Below are positions 37,254 through 49,996 of a stretch of 64,000 nt of DNA, piece by piece. The stretch comes from Trema orientale (taxonomy: Eukaryota; Streptophyta; Magnoliopsida; Rosales; Cannabaceae). How positions within the stretch are numbered: the stretch's first letter is position 1; the number at the start of each line of letters is the position of its first letter. The stretch lies in assembly GCA_002914845.1 (NCBI GenBank), contig JXTC01000056.1, positions 835,223 to 899,222 of the forward strand, read 5' to 3'. The translations under genes were made by a program, and so were the position numbers. Under the pieces are notes generated by a model, which was not told the DNA's origin, ran no database searches, and saw only the letters and a program-made list of their open reading frames with translations.

Positions 37254-37829
37254 CTTTGCCCTACCTACAAGGTTTGCTTGTTGAAATTCTCTTCTAAGAT
37301 GATTTAAAGGACAATAAATGTCCTTTTAATTCATATTCTTCCTGAGTTCATATGCTTGATTGAATTTGTTTGAAATTCTTCTCAATATCTTTTATTTCAG
37401 ATAATTAAATATGTTCATGCTAAGCACTGTCCTACGTGTAAACGATGTGTAGAATAGTTTGACCATCATTATCCATGGATATCTAATTATGTGGGGAAGA
37501 TAATATTTATATTCTTTTATCTTAGGATTCTTAGGCTCTTGTTAGATCCTGTATTTTACTAAGGAAAAATAAGAAAAAAAGAAGGAAAATATTATTAATA
37601 AAGGGAGGAAAATATTAATTGCTAAAAAATATTTATTAGCAAATAATATTGTACCTCTAGATTTCTATAAAATTTTCTTTCAAAACTTATATTTTTCTCG
37701 ATCTTCTTATGATAATTCTAAGTCCTCCTAACTCATTAAATATTTCTTTCACTTTGAGTTTCCCTGAATTTTTCCTTTTTTTTCTCTCTCATATAAATTC
37801 AAACTAGAGAAAATGAAATCTCTCCATAT
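37254..37829 (+). pseudogene. S-acyltransferase gene fragment, right piece (end of exon 9, intron 9, exon 10, part of intron 10)
   Basis: This aligns over its whole length with 48297-48877 of the intact gene, introns included, so it arose by DNA duplication and not by reverse transcription. Within exon 10 the Gln before the motif has become TAG, and the catalytic DHHC reads DHHY (Cys to Tyr). Another zinc-ligand Cys is also Tyr (SNYVGK). The match stops abruptly where a CACTA-like terminus (TACTACAAGAAA) begins. Confidence 0.9.
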
Positions 37830-40800
37830 TACTACAAGAAATTACCCTTTTTACCTACACATAATTTACCCTCACATCTTATGTGTGAGTAATTTTAGAG
37901 TTTTGCCCACACATATTTAACAAAGGAAGTGTCAGAATTAATAAATTTACCCACATATATTAATATAAGTGAATATTATCATCCACACATAATTTCGCAT
38001 CCTAAATTTTAGAGGTGGTCGGGAATTTTGTTCTCATTTGTTTTGCTTATATGGCACTGACGTGTAATTATGCTATTCTCTTTTACCCACACATAGTTTA
38101 TCCACAAATATTATATACGGATAATTTTAGACTTTTACCCACACATAATGTGTGAATACAAAAAGTGTCGATAATAATAAATTTGCCCATATATATAACT
38201 GTAAGTGGATATTTTCATCTACACATAAGTTGGCGCCTTGAATTTCTGCTCGTGTTAGAGTTTGGCCAGAATTTTTTCCGCCATTTTTTAGCTTATGTGG
38301 CATTAACTAATTTTTTTTAACTATACATAATATATACACATATCATGTGCGGGTAATTTTGGATTATTATTGTTAAATTTACCCACACATATAAGTGTGA
38401 ATGAATGTTTTTATTCACACATAAGTGGCACTGACTTATATATTTTACTTACACATACAAATAAAAATAATATTATTTAACCACACATACATATATATAT
38501 ATATATAAGATTAGACAAGCGTCTTCGCAATTATTTTTGGTTTTTACGATTCGTAATTATTTTTATTTTTTACGAAAACATTATTTAATAGGCAATATAG
38601 TATGCTGACCTGTCATAGGATTCTGTTTAACATGGCATGGACAAGAGTCTTCGTAATTATATATGTGTATATATATATATATCTATATATTCCATTAACA
38701 CACTACTATAAAAGGCACTTGGATATAGTTCCTTACACTTCGATTATGCAAAAACTAACGTCTGAGTGATTGAATGAGCTCCTTAGACCTTTTGTTTTGT
38801 ATAAACTGAGATTCAAGTGTCTTTTAAAAGACATGTGTCCACTTGGACCTCAGTTTTTCCAAAACTAATATCGTAATAGCTTATTTGTAGTTTGTACCTC
38901 TATTACTTAGAATGAACGAGACCTCTATTAGAATGAGCTAATTTGAGCTCAATTATATAGAAATTGATATCGAAGCGATTAAACAAGCTACTTGAACCTA
39001 GATCCTGTTTCTTTGTTTTTTTTTTTTTTTTTGTTTTTTGGATGTGATTGTGGGGGAGAATTCGAACTTAGGACCTTCCATATTGGGAAGACAGTAGGAC
39101 TATCAATTTGTGTCATGACATGATAGTACAACTTGAAATGTCGCACGAAATTAACAGAGTTTCGCTTAAATAGGTTTGATTCATTTTCGAGTTGACTCTG
39201 TAACCTGTTTATTAAACATATCAAATTCAATGTCAAATTTAGGTTGACATGTGAACTCGAAAATGACATGATATAACCCATTTAAAGAGTAACGCAAAAA
39301 GAAAATGACATGGATAAGACTAATTTGGACCGAAATGACTTTTTTGTGCAGTTTTTTAAAAATAACTTTGTAGTACTTCTTAAATGGACTAATAATATTT
39401 CTTATTATGATCAGTCATAATAAAAAAATATCAATAATGAAAAATCATTCTACAGTGGTCATTAAAAGGAGTAACCTAGTATATAATTAACTTTGCCTTG
39501 ATATAGTGTTTGCCAAATCTAAATTATTCTCGACATTTTAGGCTTGCAACAGTAAAAGGTGTCATCCCATAACAAGAGGAAAAAGTTTATAAATACCCGT
39601 TATTAAAACTGTATTTCCATAAATACATGTTTTTTATTTTTATTTCATAAATAACCATTTTTGGAGAAATGTAGACTACTACTGTTTTATATATGAAATG
39701 TAGACAATGGTATACATTTAATGCATGAAACGTATACTGTGATCTACATTTCATGAATAAAAATTATACTAAAAAATTGTCACACGTTTTAAAATGCACA
39801 CCATAGATCAAATTTATAATGAAAAATGTAAACCGTGGTAAAGAAATATATTGTAAATGTATCATGTTCATATTTTACACAAAAATATATATCTTATAGA
39901 TAAAATTGACATTGTAAATGTGGACCATTTATATTTTGCATATTAAATGTGGACCATAAAAACAGGTATTTTTGAAAGAAAAATTTAAAATGTGTATTTA
40001 TGAAAATAAGTTTTAGAAACGATATTAGGCGTAAATTTCTCTTAACAAGATGGGAAAGTACATAATACCAATTTTTAATTATATTTACATACATATCTTT
40101 TTTAATTTAATAAATTTATATCCGTTCGTACATTCAATCTCTCTTATATTAGTTTTATAAATATTTTCTTATATATATAGTTAACCCTAGCCTATTTTCT
40201 TTTGCATTTTGCTAAGCCTATTACCCCAACCTAAATAAAACTCTCAGTCTCACTCATTTTACAAGCCCAGAAAGCCTTAGGCTATGTTTGGTAGGAAGAA
40301 AAATGGAGAGGAAAGAAAAATTTTGAGGAATTGGAGGGAAATAGAAATTTGTATTGTTTGATAGAAGGGAAAAGGGGAAGGAAGAGAAAAAGGGAGAGAA
40401 AAGAGGAGGAAAGAAAATGATAGGACTCAGTCAAATATTTTTCCCCCAAAAATGGAGAGAAAAGGGGGAGAGAAAAGTTTTTTACTAATGTTATAAAGTG
40501 AATTTACTGAATTAACCTTGTACACTACTTTCAAAATTTCAATAAAAATGGCAAAACTTTCATTTTAAAATATACTAGTTTTCTTTCTTTCTTACATAAT
40601 AAACAACAATGGAAGAAAGATACTTTCCTTTCCATCCTATATATTTCCTTTCCCTCCTAATTTTTTTTTCCCTGCTACTTTCTTCCCTCTCTACCAAACA
40701 TAGCCTTAAGGTTTGCTACTTTATTCATTGCTCTCTACCTCTCTCCCTCTCAATCTCATAAGTTAGCCGCCTCCAGACTCTCTCTGCCTCCCATCTCTCA

Positions 40801-42330
40801 CGATTGTCCCATTGCCCTCCAGAACTTGCCGTTTGTTCATAGCTGATTTTAGTTTGTTTGTGACTCATGCACTAAATGACGAGGTTTGGGGGAAAAGAAA
40901 GGAAACCGAGATAAAAATCTGAACATCTTGCTGTTTTCGGCAAAAAATGTGCTTGAAGTGGATTTTAATTTGTCAATGCCTATGTTTAAAATCAAATGAT
41001 GGTTCAATTGTTCAATAAGATTCTGTATTTATCTTCTTGTTGGTGAGGTTTACGAGGATAGAAATGTTGTTACAGTTTACTGCAATATTCCATGTTTGCT
41101 TCTCTATAAACTTTGGTGCAATGTGGTGCTAGAACAGTAGAGAATATGTCATGAAGATAATATTAATCAGAGGTATTTACCATTTCATTTAATTATATGC
41201 TTGATTATGGTTATTGTGGTTCATTTTTTTAATTTTTATTTTTTTAAATTCTTTATTATGTTATGATGTTGTGATTTGTATTCTCAAGAATTCATTGCCT
41301 CATATCAACGAGAGGAGACAACTTTCATTGTCGAGATTGATTATTTTTGTTCATTTGATATGATTGTTTTTATTTATGCCGTTACAATCCAATATGGTTG
41401 TTGATTTAGTCTTTTTCTCTGTAATTCGAGTTAATCCAAGAGATCAAATTTTCATGCTGAAATAGTTTGAATGTCATCTCAGTTTACCTCGATCCTTCTC
41501 CACAGTTCAGGACCCTCTTAGAGTTTGCAGATGAAACTCATTATGTTTCTCTTTCTTAGACTTCTATTGTGTTTTGGTGATGTTTGTACTACATTATTTC
41601 GCAGTTGAACTTGTATGACTTTGTATGGTATTGCATAAGTTTTACCAGATTTTTAAGTTAATTAGCTGTCTTATCGGTTTTATAATTCCTATTTAAATGT
41701 TTGTTTGGTATTAAAACATGAAATTTTGAAATATATATCCACACAAAAAAATAATACATACCCAGACATTATATACCTACCCACACAATAATTATAAATT
41801 AAATTTAAAAAATTAAAATAAATAAAAATAATCATTACCTAATAATAATATGCCCACACAAATGCTTCTTATAAAATAATAAAATTTAAATTCAAAAATT
41901 ATTTTCAAAAGTTTCACCTGCACATAAAAGAACTTTTCCCCACACGTGAACAAATACACGCATCACATATAGAATAATCCACATCAGTGATTCATCTGCC
42001 ATGTGGCAGCTTATGTTAGCACCACGTCCATATCCATGTCATCAGCCCGTGAATAAATATACCTACTTGGCAAAGTATGTCAGCATTAATCATCATATCA
42101 GACCAGTATCCATACATGTAAAAAACTTTACCCACACTTATATGTGTCGGTAAAAGTCTATACTTTACCTACACATATAGTTATGTGTGGGTAAAAAGCC
42201 TTTCTCTACGATAATTTACCCCCATTCATGGGGACACTTAATTTATGTATGGGTCCATAACGTAGCCCACACATATTGGACTTTTACTCACGGATAATGT
42301 TAAGGTTAAGCATCGGTAAACCCTTAACCT
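37830..42330. mobile_element. CACTA-like non-autonomous element with subterminal repeats
   Basis: The left end TACTACAAGAAA resembles the CACTA terminus CACTACAAGAAA. The reverse of the sequence near 42197-42215 (TCGTAGAGAAAGGCTTTTTACC) is its diverged counterpart. Dense copies of a CCCACACATA-type motif occupy the first 650 bases and again 41740-42300, the subterminal repeat pattern typical of this superfamily. There is no transposase. The interior is mostly AT-rich and contains a Tourist-type MITE. The exact right border (42215-42330) is uncertain because motif copies continue past the apparent terminus. Confidence 0.6.
40280..40705. mobile_element. Tourist-type (PIF/Harbinger) MITE, 426 bp
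   Basis: Terminal inverted repeats GGCTATGTTTGGTAG / CTACCAAACATAGCC are perfect over 15 bases and are flanked by TTA on both sides (40277-40279, 40706-40708). The interior is GA-rich on one side and CT-rich on the other, so it folds into a hairpin. No ORF is present. Confidence 0.88.
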
Positions 42331-42384
42331 AACCCTCTCAATCTTCATGTGGTGGTAGCTTAGCTTAGCTCAGGGCTCAGGGGA

Positions 42385-45123
42385 ATGGCTTCGTCGGAGA
42401 TCGAGGTGGTGGTCTCATCGGATTCCAAATCGCAGAGACCCCCAAACGAAGTCAACATCCTCGACGTCTTCTCCGCTTCCGCTTATGGCGATTTCGATAA
42501 ATTGCGAAAGTTCGTGGAGGAAGATGCTGCTTCTCTCGCTACACCTGATGCCAATGGCTACTACGCCATTCAATGGGCCGCTCTCAATAACTTCCCTGAC
42601 ATCGCTCAGTACATCATTGAGGTATTTTCCCATGTGGGTTTGTCTCGAAATGTTGAATCTTTAATGGGATTTTCCACATTGAGGTATATTTTCAAATGGG
42701 TTTGTCTGGAAATGCTGAATCTTTAATGGGATTTTCCACTTCTTGTTTTTGGAACTTTAAAATTTTTTCCAGTTGAGTTTAGTTACCCTGATTAAGTGGA
42801 AAATGGAGAGATTTGAATATTGAGTGAGCTTGCTGTGATTGATGAAATAAAAATTTTTGAGTTTGTATATGTGAAATGACAGAGTTACGTAATGAGATTT
42901 ATTTTTATTTTTTCAGTTCAATTGAATTGCACTGATTAAGAGCAAATATGGAGAGCTCTGAATTAGTTGAGCTTTTTATAATTGGTTGAGGATTTTTTTT
43001 TTTTTTTTAATTTGTATATGTGAAATGTTGATTTATGTAATTTTCTTTTTCTTTTTAGTTGGTTGAATTACGCTGGTTGAGAATAAAACGGAGATATTAG
43101 AATATTGGTTGAGCTTACTGTGATTAATGAAAAGATAAATTGTTTTATTTATCTATGTCAATTGGCTGATTGTTGATGTTGTTTCAGCATGGTGGCAATG
43201 TCAATTCTACTGATAACATGCAACAGACGGCATTGCATTGGGCAGCAGTGCGGGGTGGGATCGCTGTGGCAGATGTGCTCTTGCAGAATGGAGCCCGAGT
43301 TGAGGCCTCTGACATAAATGGCTACCGGGTAATAATTTAATTTGACTTGTTTTATTCTTTATGAGTTGAGAAAGATCAGTTCCTTTATAAGTTTGAGTAT
43401 TAGAGGTATTCATTACCTTAACTCAGTGGTTTTCTTTTTGGAAACGTAGTTGTAAAATGGCTATGATCTTTTTTATGATTTTGAAATGTTTGCTGGTGGA
43501 AAAGGGTACATATTTTGTTGTACAAGTGTGATTTGTTATGAATCCAGTGGATATACGTACAAGTGCTTGTTATTTGAATACTTGCTGTATGTTTGCTTGC
43601 TGCAGGCAGTTCATGTTGCTGCTCAATACGGACAAACAGCTTTCTTGAATCATATTGTTGCCAAGTGTCATGCTGATTTCGATGCACCGGATAACGAGGG
43701 GAGAAGTCCTCTTCATTGGTATATCAAAAAATTGTGTGAACATGCATATTAAGTCCTTTTCATATTTCCAAACTGATATATATATATATATATAAATGTT
43801 CTCTTGTGGTCTGTATTATGCTGATGTTGATTTGTAGCCTTTATGTAAGATCCTGAATTTTGAAGAAACTTAAGTGGAAAAATTTGGGGAATTGATTAGT
43901 TGTTTTTAGTTCTGTATAAAAAAGTAAAGGATATTATTGCTTATTCTATCTCTACTTTTTAATGAAAATTGCAAAGAGGTGCAAAATGGTTTTTGTATTT
44001 GTATGATTTCATGTTTCTTTGGCATGCAAACATTTTGAATTCCTTCACACTAATCATTCATAAGAAAGGTATTTTTTCGGTGAATTTTTTTATCCACCTT
44101 CTCTCGTATTAACCTTCTTTTTTAATATAAGTTTCATTTCTTATAAAATAAAAAAAATAAAAAAAGAAAGAAAGAAAGAAATGTATCACAGACAGGAGAT
44201 TGAATATTTATGCGCTAAATCTTGAATGGACTGAAATCTGACGTGTATACTGACACTTGACAATGGCATTGGACGTGTTTTTATATTAGACAATGTTCTA
44301 CCAATATTCTTCTTGGAACTGAAAAACTAAAGAGAATAGAAGGTTTTGTTCCTATCTTATACGTTCAATCTACTCTTTGAACTTTCTAATCTCCTAACTT
44401 CCCTGCATCTCTCTAAAAATGAAAATGTTTTAGAATCTTCAACACTTCAGATCGATGTTACTTTTTTCAAAACCTGATACTACTTGTTGCATTTTTATTA
44501 GGATAATTTGTGCATTAGGTCTATGAAATGGCATTTTAGCTAGTTGAGGGGTAGTTATGGTAGCCATGCCAAAAGTTTATCAGTCCTTGACTTCTTGCAA
44601 ACTGGAATTCATTTTTTTACAGGGTGTCATGTATATTTCTTTTCCTAGTTCTGTTCATCTTCTACATAATATAACGTGATTTTTTAGGTCTTTTTTGGAA
44701 GTAAGTTCAAGTAATTAATTAGTAAATGAGGTGCCATACTCTTGTTTTCTATTTTTATAATTATATTTTTAAGCTTGTTGCTATGAAATCGACTATTTGA
44801 ATCAGGGCAGCTTATAAGGGATTTGCAGATACAATCAGATTACTTTTGTTTAGAGATGCATCCCAAGGGAGACAAGATAAAGAAGGTAAACTTGAGAGCA
44901 TTTGGTGTTTTCTTAAGCACATTTATGGTTTCAGTTTTAATTTATTTATTTGTTTGGTTTTGATAAGTTGGGCATAGTTTAGATGTTAAATGCATGATGT
45001 GGTAGAAGAAAAGAGTATGGCTCATGTATCGTTCGATGGGTACATGATAAACTGCGCAATAATAATTTTATTCCATAAAATATTATAGATCCAATGCTAC
45101 TTGTGTATGTGACAACTTATCTA

Positions 45124-45159
<36 letters not shown>

Positions 45160-48100
45160 ATTTTTTCTCCTGACTAAACAACTTATCTAAGTTTGCATCA
45201 ATTCTTTACCATTAGAAATCAGTATGCCTTTCTTTTGATATATTTTAGAGATTTTCCACTGTCATATGTTATAAAATTTGCAATGTAATAGAATTCTATT
45301 TTTCATAGTTAAGTTATTGCTAGTAAAATGGAGATGAGTTAAATGCAAACTCTAAATCTCAACTGCTGCTAGTAAAATGGAGATGAGTTAAATGCAAACT
45401 CTATATCTCAACTGCGACCCACACACCCGCCACCCCTTTTTTTTTCCCTCTCTTTAAATGGAAAAGAAAATCCGTAAGCTACAAAAAATACAAGCATTAG
45501 TAGCTCAGTTACAGTGGCTGGGACTTTTTTGCACACCAAGTATATAGAAAAATCTCTTTTTTGCACACCAAGTATATAGAAAAATCTTTGATATCTCTAC
45601 CTCGGCATATTCCCAAACCCAACCCCCTTGTCTTAATCATTTTCCTTCATAAGGATAAGGTGAAGACTGAAGACTTTGATATTTTATGCCCTCAGGTTGT
45701 ACCCCGTTACACTGGGCTGCCATGAGAGGAAATGTGGAGGCTTGCACTGTGCTTGTACATGCAGGCACAAAGCAGGAGTTAACGGTGACAGACAATGCGG
45801 GGTTCACTCCAGTTCAGCTTGCGTCTGATAAAGGTCATCGGAATATCGCTCTTCTCCTTGTACGTAACTTTGTATTGATGTAGCTTTTGGTAGCATGTGC
45901 GTGTGGGTCTGGCAGGTGGGGTGGGGGGTTGGAAGCTATGTATGTGTTCATGTACAATCTAAAAAAGAGTTGTGGATATGGACAACTGAGTATCTGAGGT
46001 CATGCTAGTACAAGTTTTCTTTTGAAAGATATGTTGATGTAGGTATAAATGACGGATGTCAAGGTTCTTCATCCGTCTTTCTGTTCATTGTTGTTCGTAT
46101 GTTCTTTCTCGATTAAAGCTTGCAGCAATGTATATTGATACACATATCTTTTTCCCCTCTACTGTTACACTGTTAGACTAGATGACAGTTTTTACTAAAT
46201 TGATCTTAAAACTATTTATGTCTTTAGATTATAAAGCTGGAGGAAACTGGAGGAGTTGAGACTTTTATCCATCTGGCCAATGAATTCTTTTCCTTCTTCT
46301 ATTGATAATTTCTTGTCTTGTATACTGAATACTTGCTTTTGTTGTGCTTCTCTTTCAAATGGGGTCAGTTAAATAGAATTGCTGATTTTATCTTCTGCAG
46401 TCTAATGCACAGAAAGCCAATAGCAAGCGCTGGAGAGAGAAATTTTGTTGTGGGAAGATTCTGGCTAATGGTTATGCTCCTATTTTATTGTGTATCATAG
46501 TAGGTCCCCTGATTCTCTTCATGAACTCGGTCCTTGCAGGTAACTAAGTTATGGTCTTCCTGGTTTTCCTTGAAATGTGGTTATATTTCCTGTAATAACC
46601 ATGAGACTAACTTTGAAATGCTGTTAGCTCCTAATATGACAAAGGTTACCGCTGTCGTTGGCCTCTGGGGATGGACTGCTGTTTCTCTAGCAGTTGGCTC
46701 GTTGATAATGTTGTACAGGTGTAGTAGGTAATGCCTTGTCTTACAATGCCTGTTCTGTTAGTTTTGGTTCAGAAGTTAGGGTTGAATTCTATATCTGGTT
46801 TTGTTTCATCCTATTTAAGTGCGAAATTACACAATCGCCTCTAATGGATACAGTTGTTTGAATGTTTGAACAAAAATTTGAAAGTGGAAAAGATTTGATG
46901 TGATATCTTTATAAGACATTGGTATTTGCGGGACTGTTACTCAGTCTTCAAAGAAGTTCTCGAATCTATGGTTCTTTCTTTTTTTTTTTTCTTTGACATT
47001 TCTCAAGGGTATTGGATAGGATGAACAATTTGGTATCGTTTGTTAGTGGATGTCACTAATTACATTGAATTTCTTTGTAAAGTTTTATGTTATGTTATCT
47101 GGGAACTGTATGAAATTCTTGTGTATGCTTGCTGACAAGTATATGCAATTGTGTATTGTATGTATTTGTATGTTGGTTTGTGCAAGTGCGTTTAGGCAGA
47201 GCGGACTAAAGCTATGTTAATTGATTGATAAACTGGTGATGTCAGGTTTTCAACCTGGCTGTTTTTTTCTATAGGCATTTGAACTATTTAAACACTGAGG
47301 TGGGATGGTTGTCTGGTGGGTTATGAAATTTCTGGACTAGAAAGTGAGAATGGGCCGAGGTCTGTAAAATCATAAGATTTGGATTAACTTTCATGTTTGT
47401 TCAGGTTTAAATGGAAATGTCCAAAAAAGAGTTTATGGCTCCTTGTAGGGTAGAGGGGAAAAAAAGAGGAGTTTGAAGGTTGTTCCCACGGATAACTGGA
47501 CAAGGGTTGCAAAAACAATGGTTTTATGATTTCTAGAAATATTCTACTACTTGGTCAGGTTATGTCCTTGTGTCTTTTATACAATTCAAAGAGACTGTAC
47601 ACATTCTTTCTTCTTTCAGCTCCGTATTTGTCAAGGCTTTTGGCTAGGCAAAAAAGCTGCAGTGGTCCTGTTCTCTCCCTTAAATCTCTCTATTCTTTTT
47701 CTAGTGGGTTTTATTCTCTCATATTTGGTATGATATTTTTTCTTTAAGCCACTATAAATGGTGACTTCATTGAGACATGCGATCATATTCCTACCAGAAT
47801 GCTCTGACATTGTGTTTTGAGTGAAAACCTGATCTACTTTAATGACATTCTGTTCTGATTTCATGCAGTAAGGATCCAGGTTATATAAAAAGACCAGGTG
47901 ACTTGGGTAGCTCTGTAAATACAGAGGTATTCAGTTTTTCCATTTCAGTTCTGTATTTTTTGGCTGCCTTTTAAATGAAGGGAAATTCTATTTTACTTTT
48001 GAGCTGCTTTACACAACAAATTTGTGCATTTTTTAGACTCTTATAAGGCCCACCTGTTAGTGGATGTACCCCATACTACAATTTTGAAGTTAATAATGTG

Positions 48101-49923
48101 ATACTTGATAGTTTTATACAGTATTGTATGATATGAATGGCTTTGGATGCATTCTTAACAATGGTTGGTTAAGCTGTGCAGGTAATGTTGTGTTGGCTTA
48201 TCCTAATGGAACTTGGTTAAATATGATACTTTGACATTGCAGGATCCACTGTTGAATATTGATCTGAACTCTTCTGAATGGACTGGAAATTGGTCTCAAC
48301 TTTGCCCTACCTGCAAGGTTTGCTTGTTGAAATTCTCTTATAAGATGATTTAAAGGACAATAAATGTCCTTTTAATTCATATTCTTCCTGAGTTCATATG
48401 CTTGATTGAATTTGTTTGGAATTCATTCTCAATTTCTTTTGTTTCAGATAATTAGACCTGTTCGTGCTAAGCACTGTCCTATGTGTAAACGATGTGTAGA
48501 ACAGTTTGACCATCATTGTCCGTGGATATCGAATTGTGTGGGGAAGGTAATATTTATGTTCTTTTGTCTTAAGACTCTTCGGCTCTTGTTAGATCCTGTA
48601 TTTTACTGAGGAAAAAAATAGTGAGGGAAAAAACAAGAAAAAAAGAAGAAGGAAAATATTAGCAATAAAAGGAGGAAAATATTAATTGCTAAAAAAAATT
48701 TATTAGCAAATAATTATAAAATTTTCTTTCAAAACTTGTATCTTTCTCGATCTTCTTGTGATAATTCTAAGTCCTCCTAACTTATTAAATATTTTTTCTA
48801 CTTTGGCTTTCCCTGAATTTTTCCTTTTTTTCTCCCTTATATAAATTCAAACTAGAGAAAATGAAATCTCTCCATATGTTTTATTCTTTTCTCCCTAAAA
48901 TCTTTGTTGCAAATAGAGACTTAGTGCAAGAAAAATTAGATTTGTATAATCATTTCTTTGCAGGGTGAGTAAATTATTTGCAGTTAAGGCATTGTGGTTC
49001 AGGCATCCTTTACTTAATTTCAACTATTAATTATTCATTTATGAACTTAATTTCAACTATTAATTATTCTCTTATGAAATAGTTTTCTTTTCTATCTGCA
49101 CTTGGATGTATCATTTGTTGACTGGATAGGAGATGCTTTTTTTATCGTCTTCGCAAATGTAAAATGTATTAGTTTCCTTGTTTTTCTCTTTCCTTATTAG
49201 CAGCTTTGTTATCCTCATCTTGATGCATCTTGCAGAGGAACAAAAGAGATTTCTTCATATTAATCTGCATGGGAACTTTGACATCACTCATTTCTGCCTC
49301 AGTTGCTGTTCAAAGTATGTTGTGACGGACAAATAAGTCTTGAAGGGATCTATACGCTTTATATTGATATTTTATCATGTAATGCATTTTGGACTAACTA
49401 AACAACAACATTATTTTGTTACGACAGGGATTTGGACAGCAACGCCCGCATTGCCAATTGAAGAAAAATGGATTCATTATGTGATAGTCCACCATCCCGG
49501 TGCGGTTGTATTTTTGCTTGTGGATATTGTTGTCTTCATCATTGTTACAACACTAACCACAGCACAGGCTTCTCAGGTAGTTGACCGAATCATTAGTTAA
49601 CATTAACTAGCTAGCAAAAGAATAATGTTTTCCATCATAGGAAAAAAGTTTTCTTTCTGCTTATCATGAATGATTTCTTGTACTTTTACCTTTTCCTTTC
49701 CTCTTTTCATCAAGTTTTTATGTTTCTGGAGCAGATAGCTCGAAATATCACCACCAACGAACTAGCAAATGCCATTCGATATGGATATCTCCGTGGGCCA
49801 GATGGGAGGTTCCGTAACCCCTACAACCATGGATGCCGGAAAAACTGTGCAGATTTTCTCATCCGGGGATATACAGATGATGGGGAAATTGCTTGGCCTC
49901 CATTACAGCAAGTTGCTAGTTAG
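42385..49923 (+). CDS. PAT23: ankyrin-repeat DHHC protein S-acyltransferase
   Basis: This enzyme transfers palmitate to cysteines of membrane proteins at endomembranes or the plasma membrane. Thirteen in-frame exons: 42385-42621, 43188-43328, 43606-43718, 44806-44885, 45696-45859, 46401-46539, 46628-46727, 47869-47926, 48243-48317, 48448-48546, 49236-49314, 49428-49576 and 49735-49923, giving 540 aa. Residues about 24-245 hold five to six ankyrin repeats ([36 protein letters not shown]). Membrane segments lie at about 270-290, 298-322, 406-428 and 455-475. The cysteine-rich domain lies between segments 2 and 3, with the catalytic DHHC at 390-393. TTNE at 484-487 is the conserved TTxE motif. 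It is closest in layout and sequence to Arabidopsis At2g14255 (PAT23), a relative of TIP1/PAT24. All key residues are intact. A 51-bp tandem duplication covers the stop codon. Confidence 0.95.
42615..42738 (+). repeat. 62-bp tandem duplication over the exon 1 splice donor
   Basis: The unit CATTGAGGTAT... TTTTCCAC occurs twice (starts at 42615 and 42677) with several differences. It duplicates the donor site GAG/GTATTT as GAG/GTATAT. Use of the second copy would insert extra codons before a frame change. Confidence 0.85.
45318..45415 (+). repeat. 49-bp tandem duplication in intron 4
   Basis: TGCTAGTAAAATGGAGATG... repeats at 45318 and 45367 with one substitution, so it is recent. Confidence 0.9.
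45524..45587 (+). repeat. 32-bp tandem duplication in intron 4
   Basis: CTTTTTTGCACACCAAGTAT... repeats at 45524 and 45556 with no visible difference. Confidence 0.9.
49012..49080 (+). repeat. 33-bp tandem duplication in intron 10
   Basis: ACTTAATTTCAACTATTAAT... repeats at 49012 and 49045. Confidence 0.9.
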
Positions 49924-49996
49924 AACTGGTAGCATATATCCCCGGGGCCTCCATTACAGCAAGTTGCTAGTTAGAACTGGTAGCATATATCCCTGG
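49895..49996 (+). repeat. 51-bp tandem duplication over the stop codon
   Basis: GGCCTCCATTACAGCAAGTT... TATATCCC occurs at 49895 and 49946. The period (51) is a multiple of three, and the first copy supplies the last nine codons and the stop, so the second copy is 3' untranslated. Confidence 0.92.

Noticed and set aside
37440..37500. Working DHHC acyltransferase exon
   Set aside because: The catalytic Cys is Tyr, a stop precedes the motif, and the flanking exons are missing.
45128..45156. Poly-T run and other AT microsatellites (3080, 13650, 24085, 25060, 38485, 43775) as functional sites
   Set aside because: Ordinary simple repeats. The pair at 3080 and 13650 only reflects the two arms of the palindrome.
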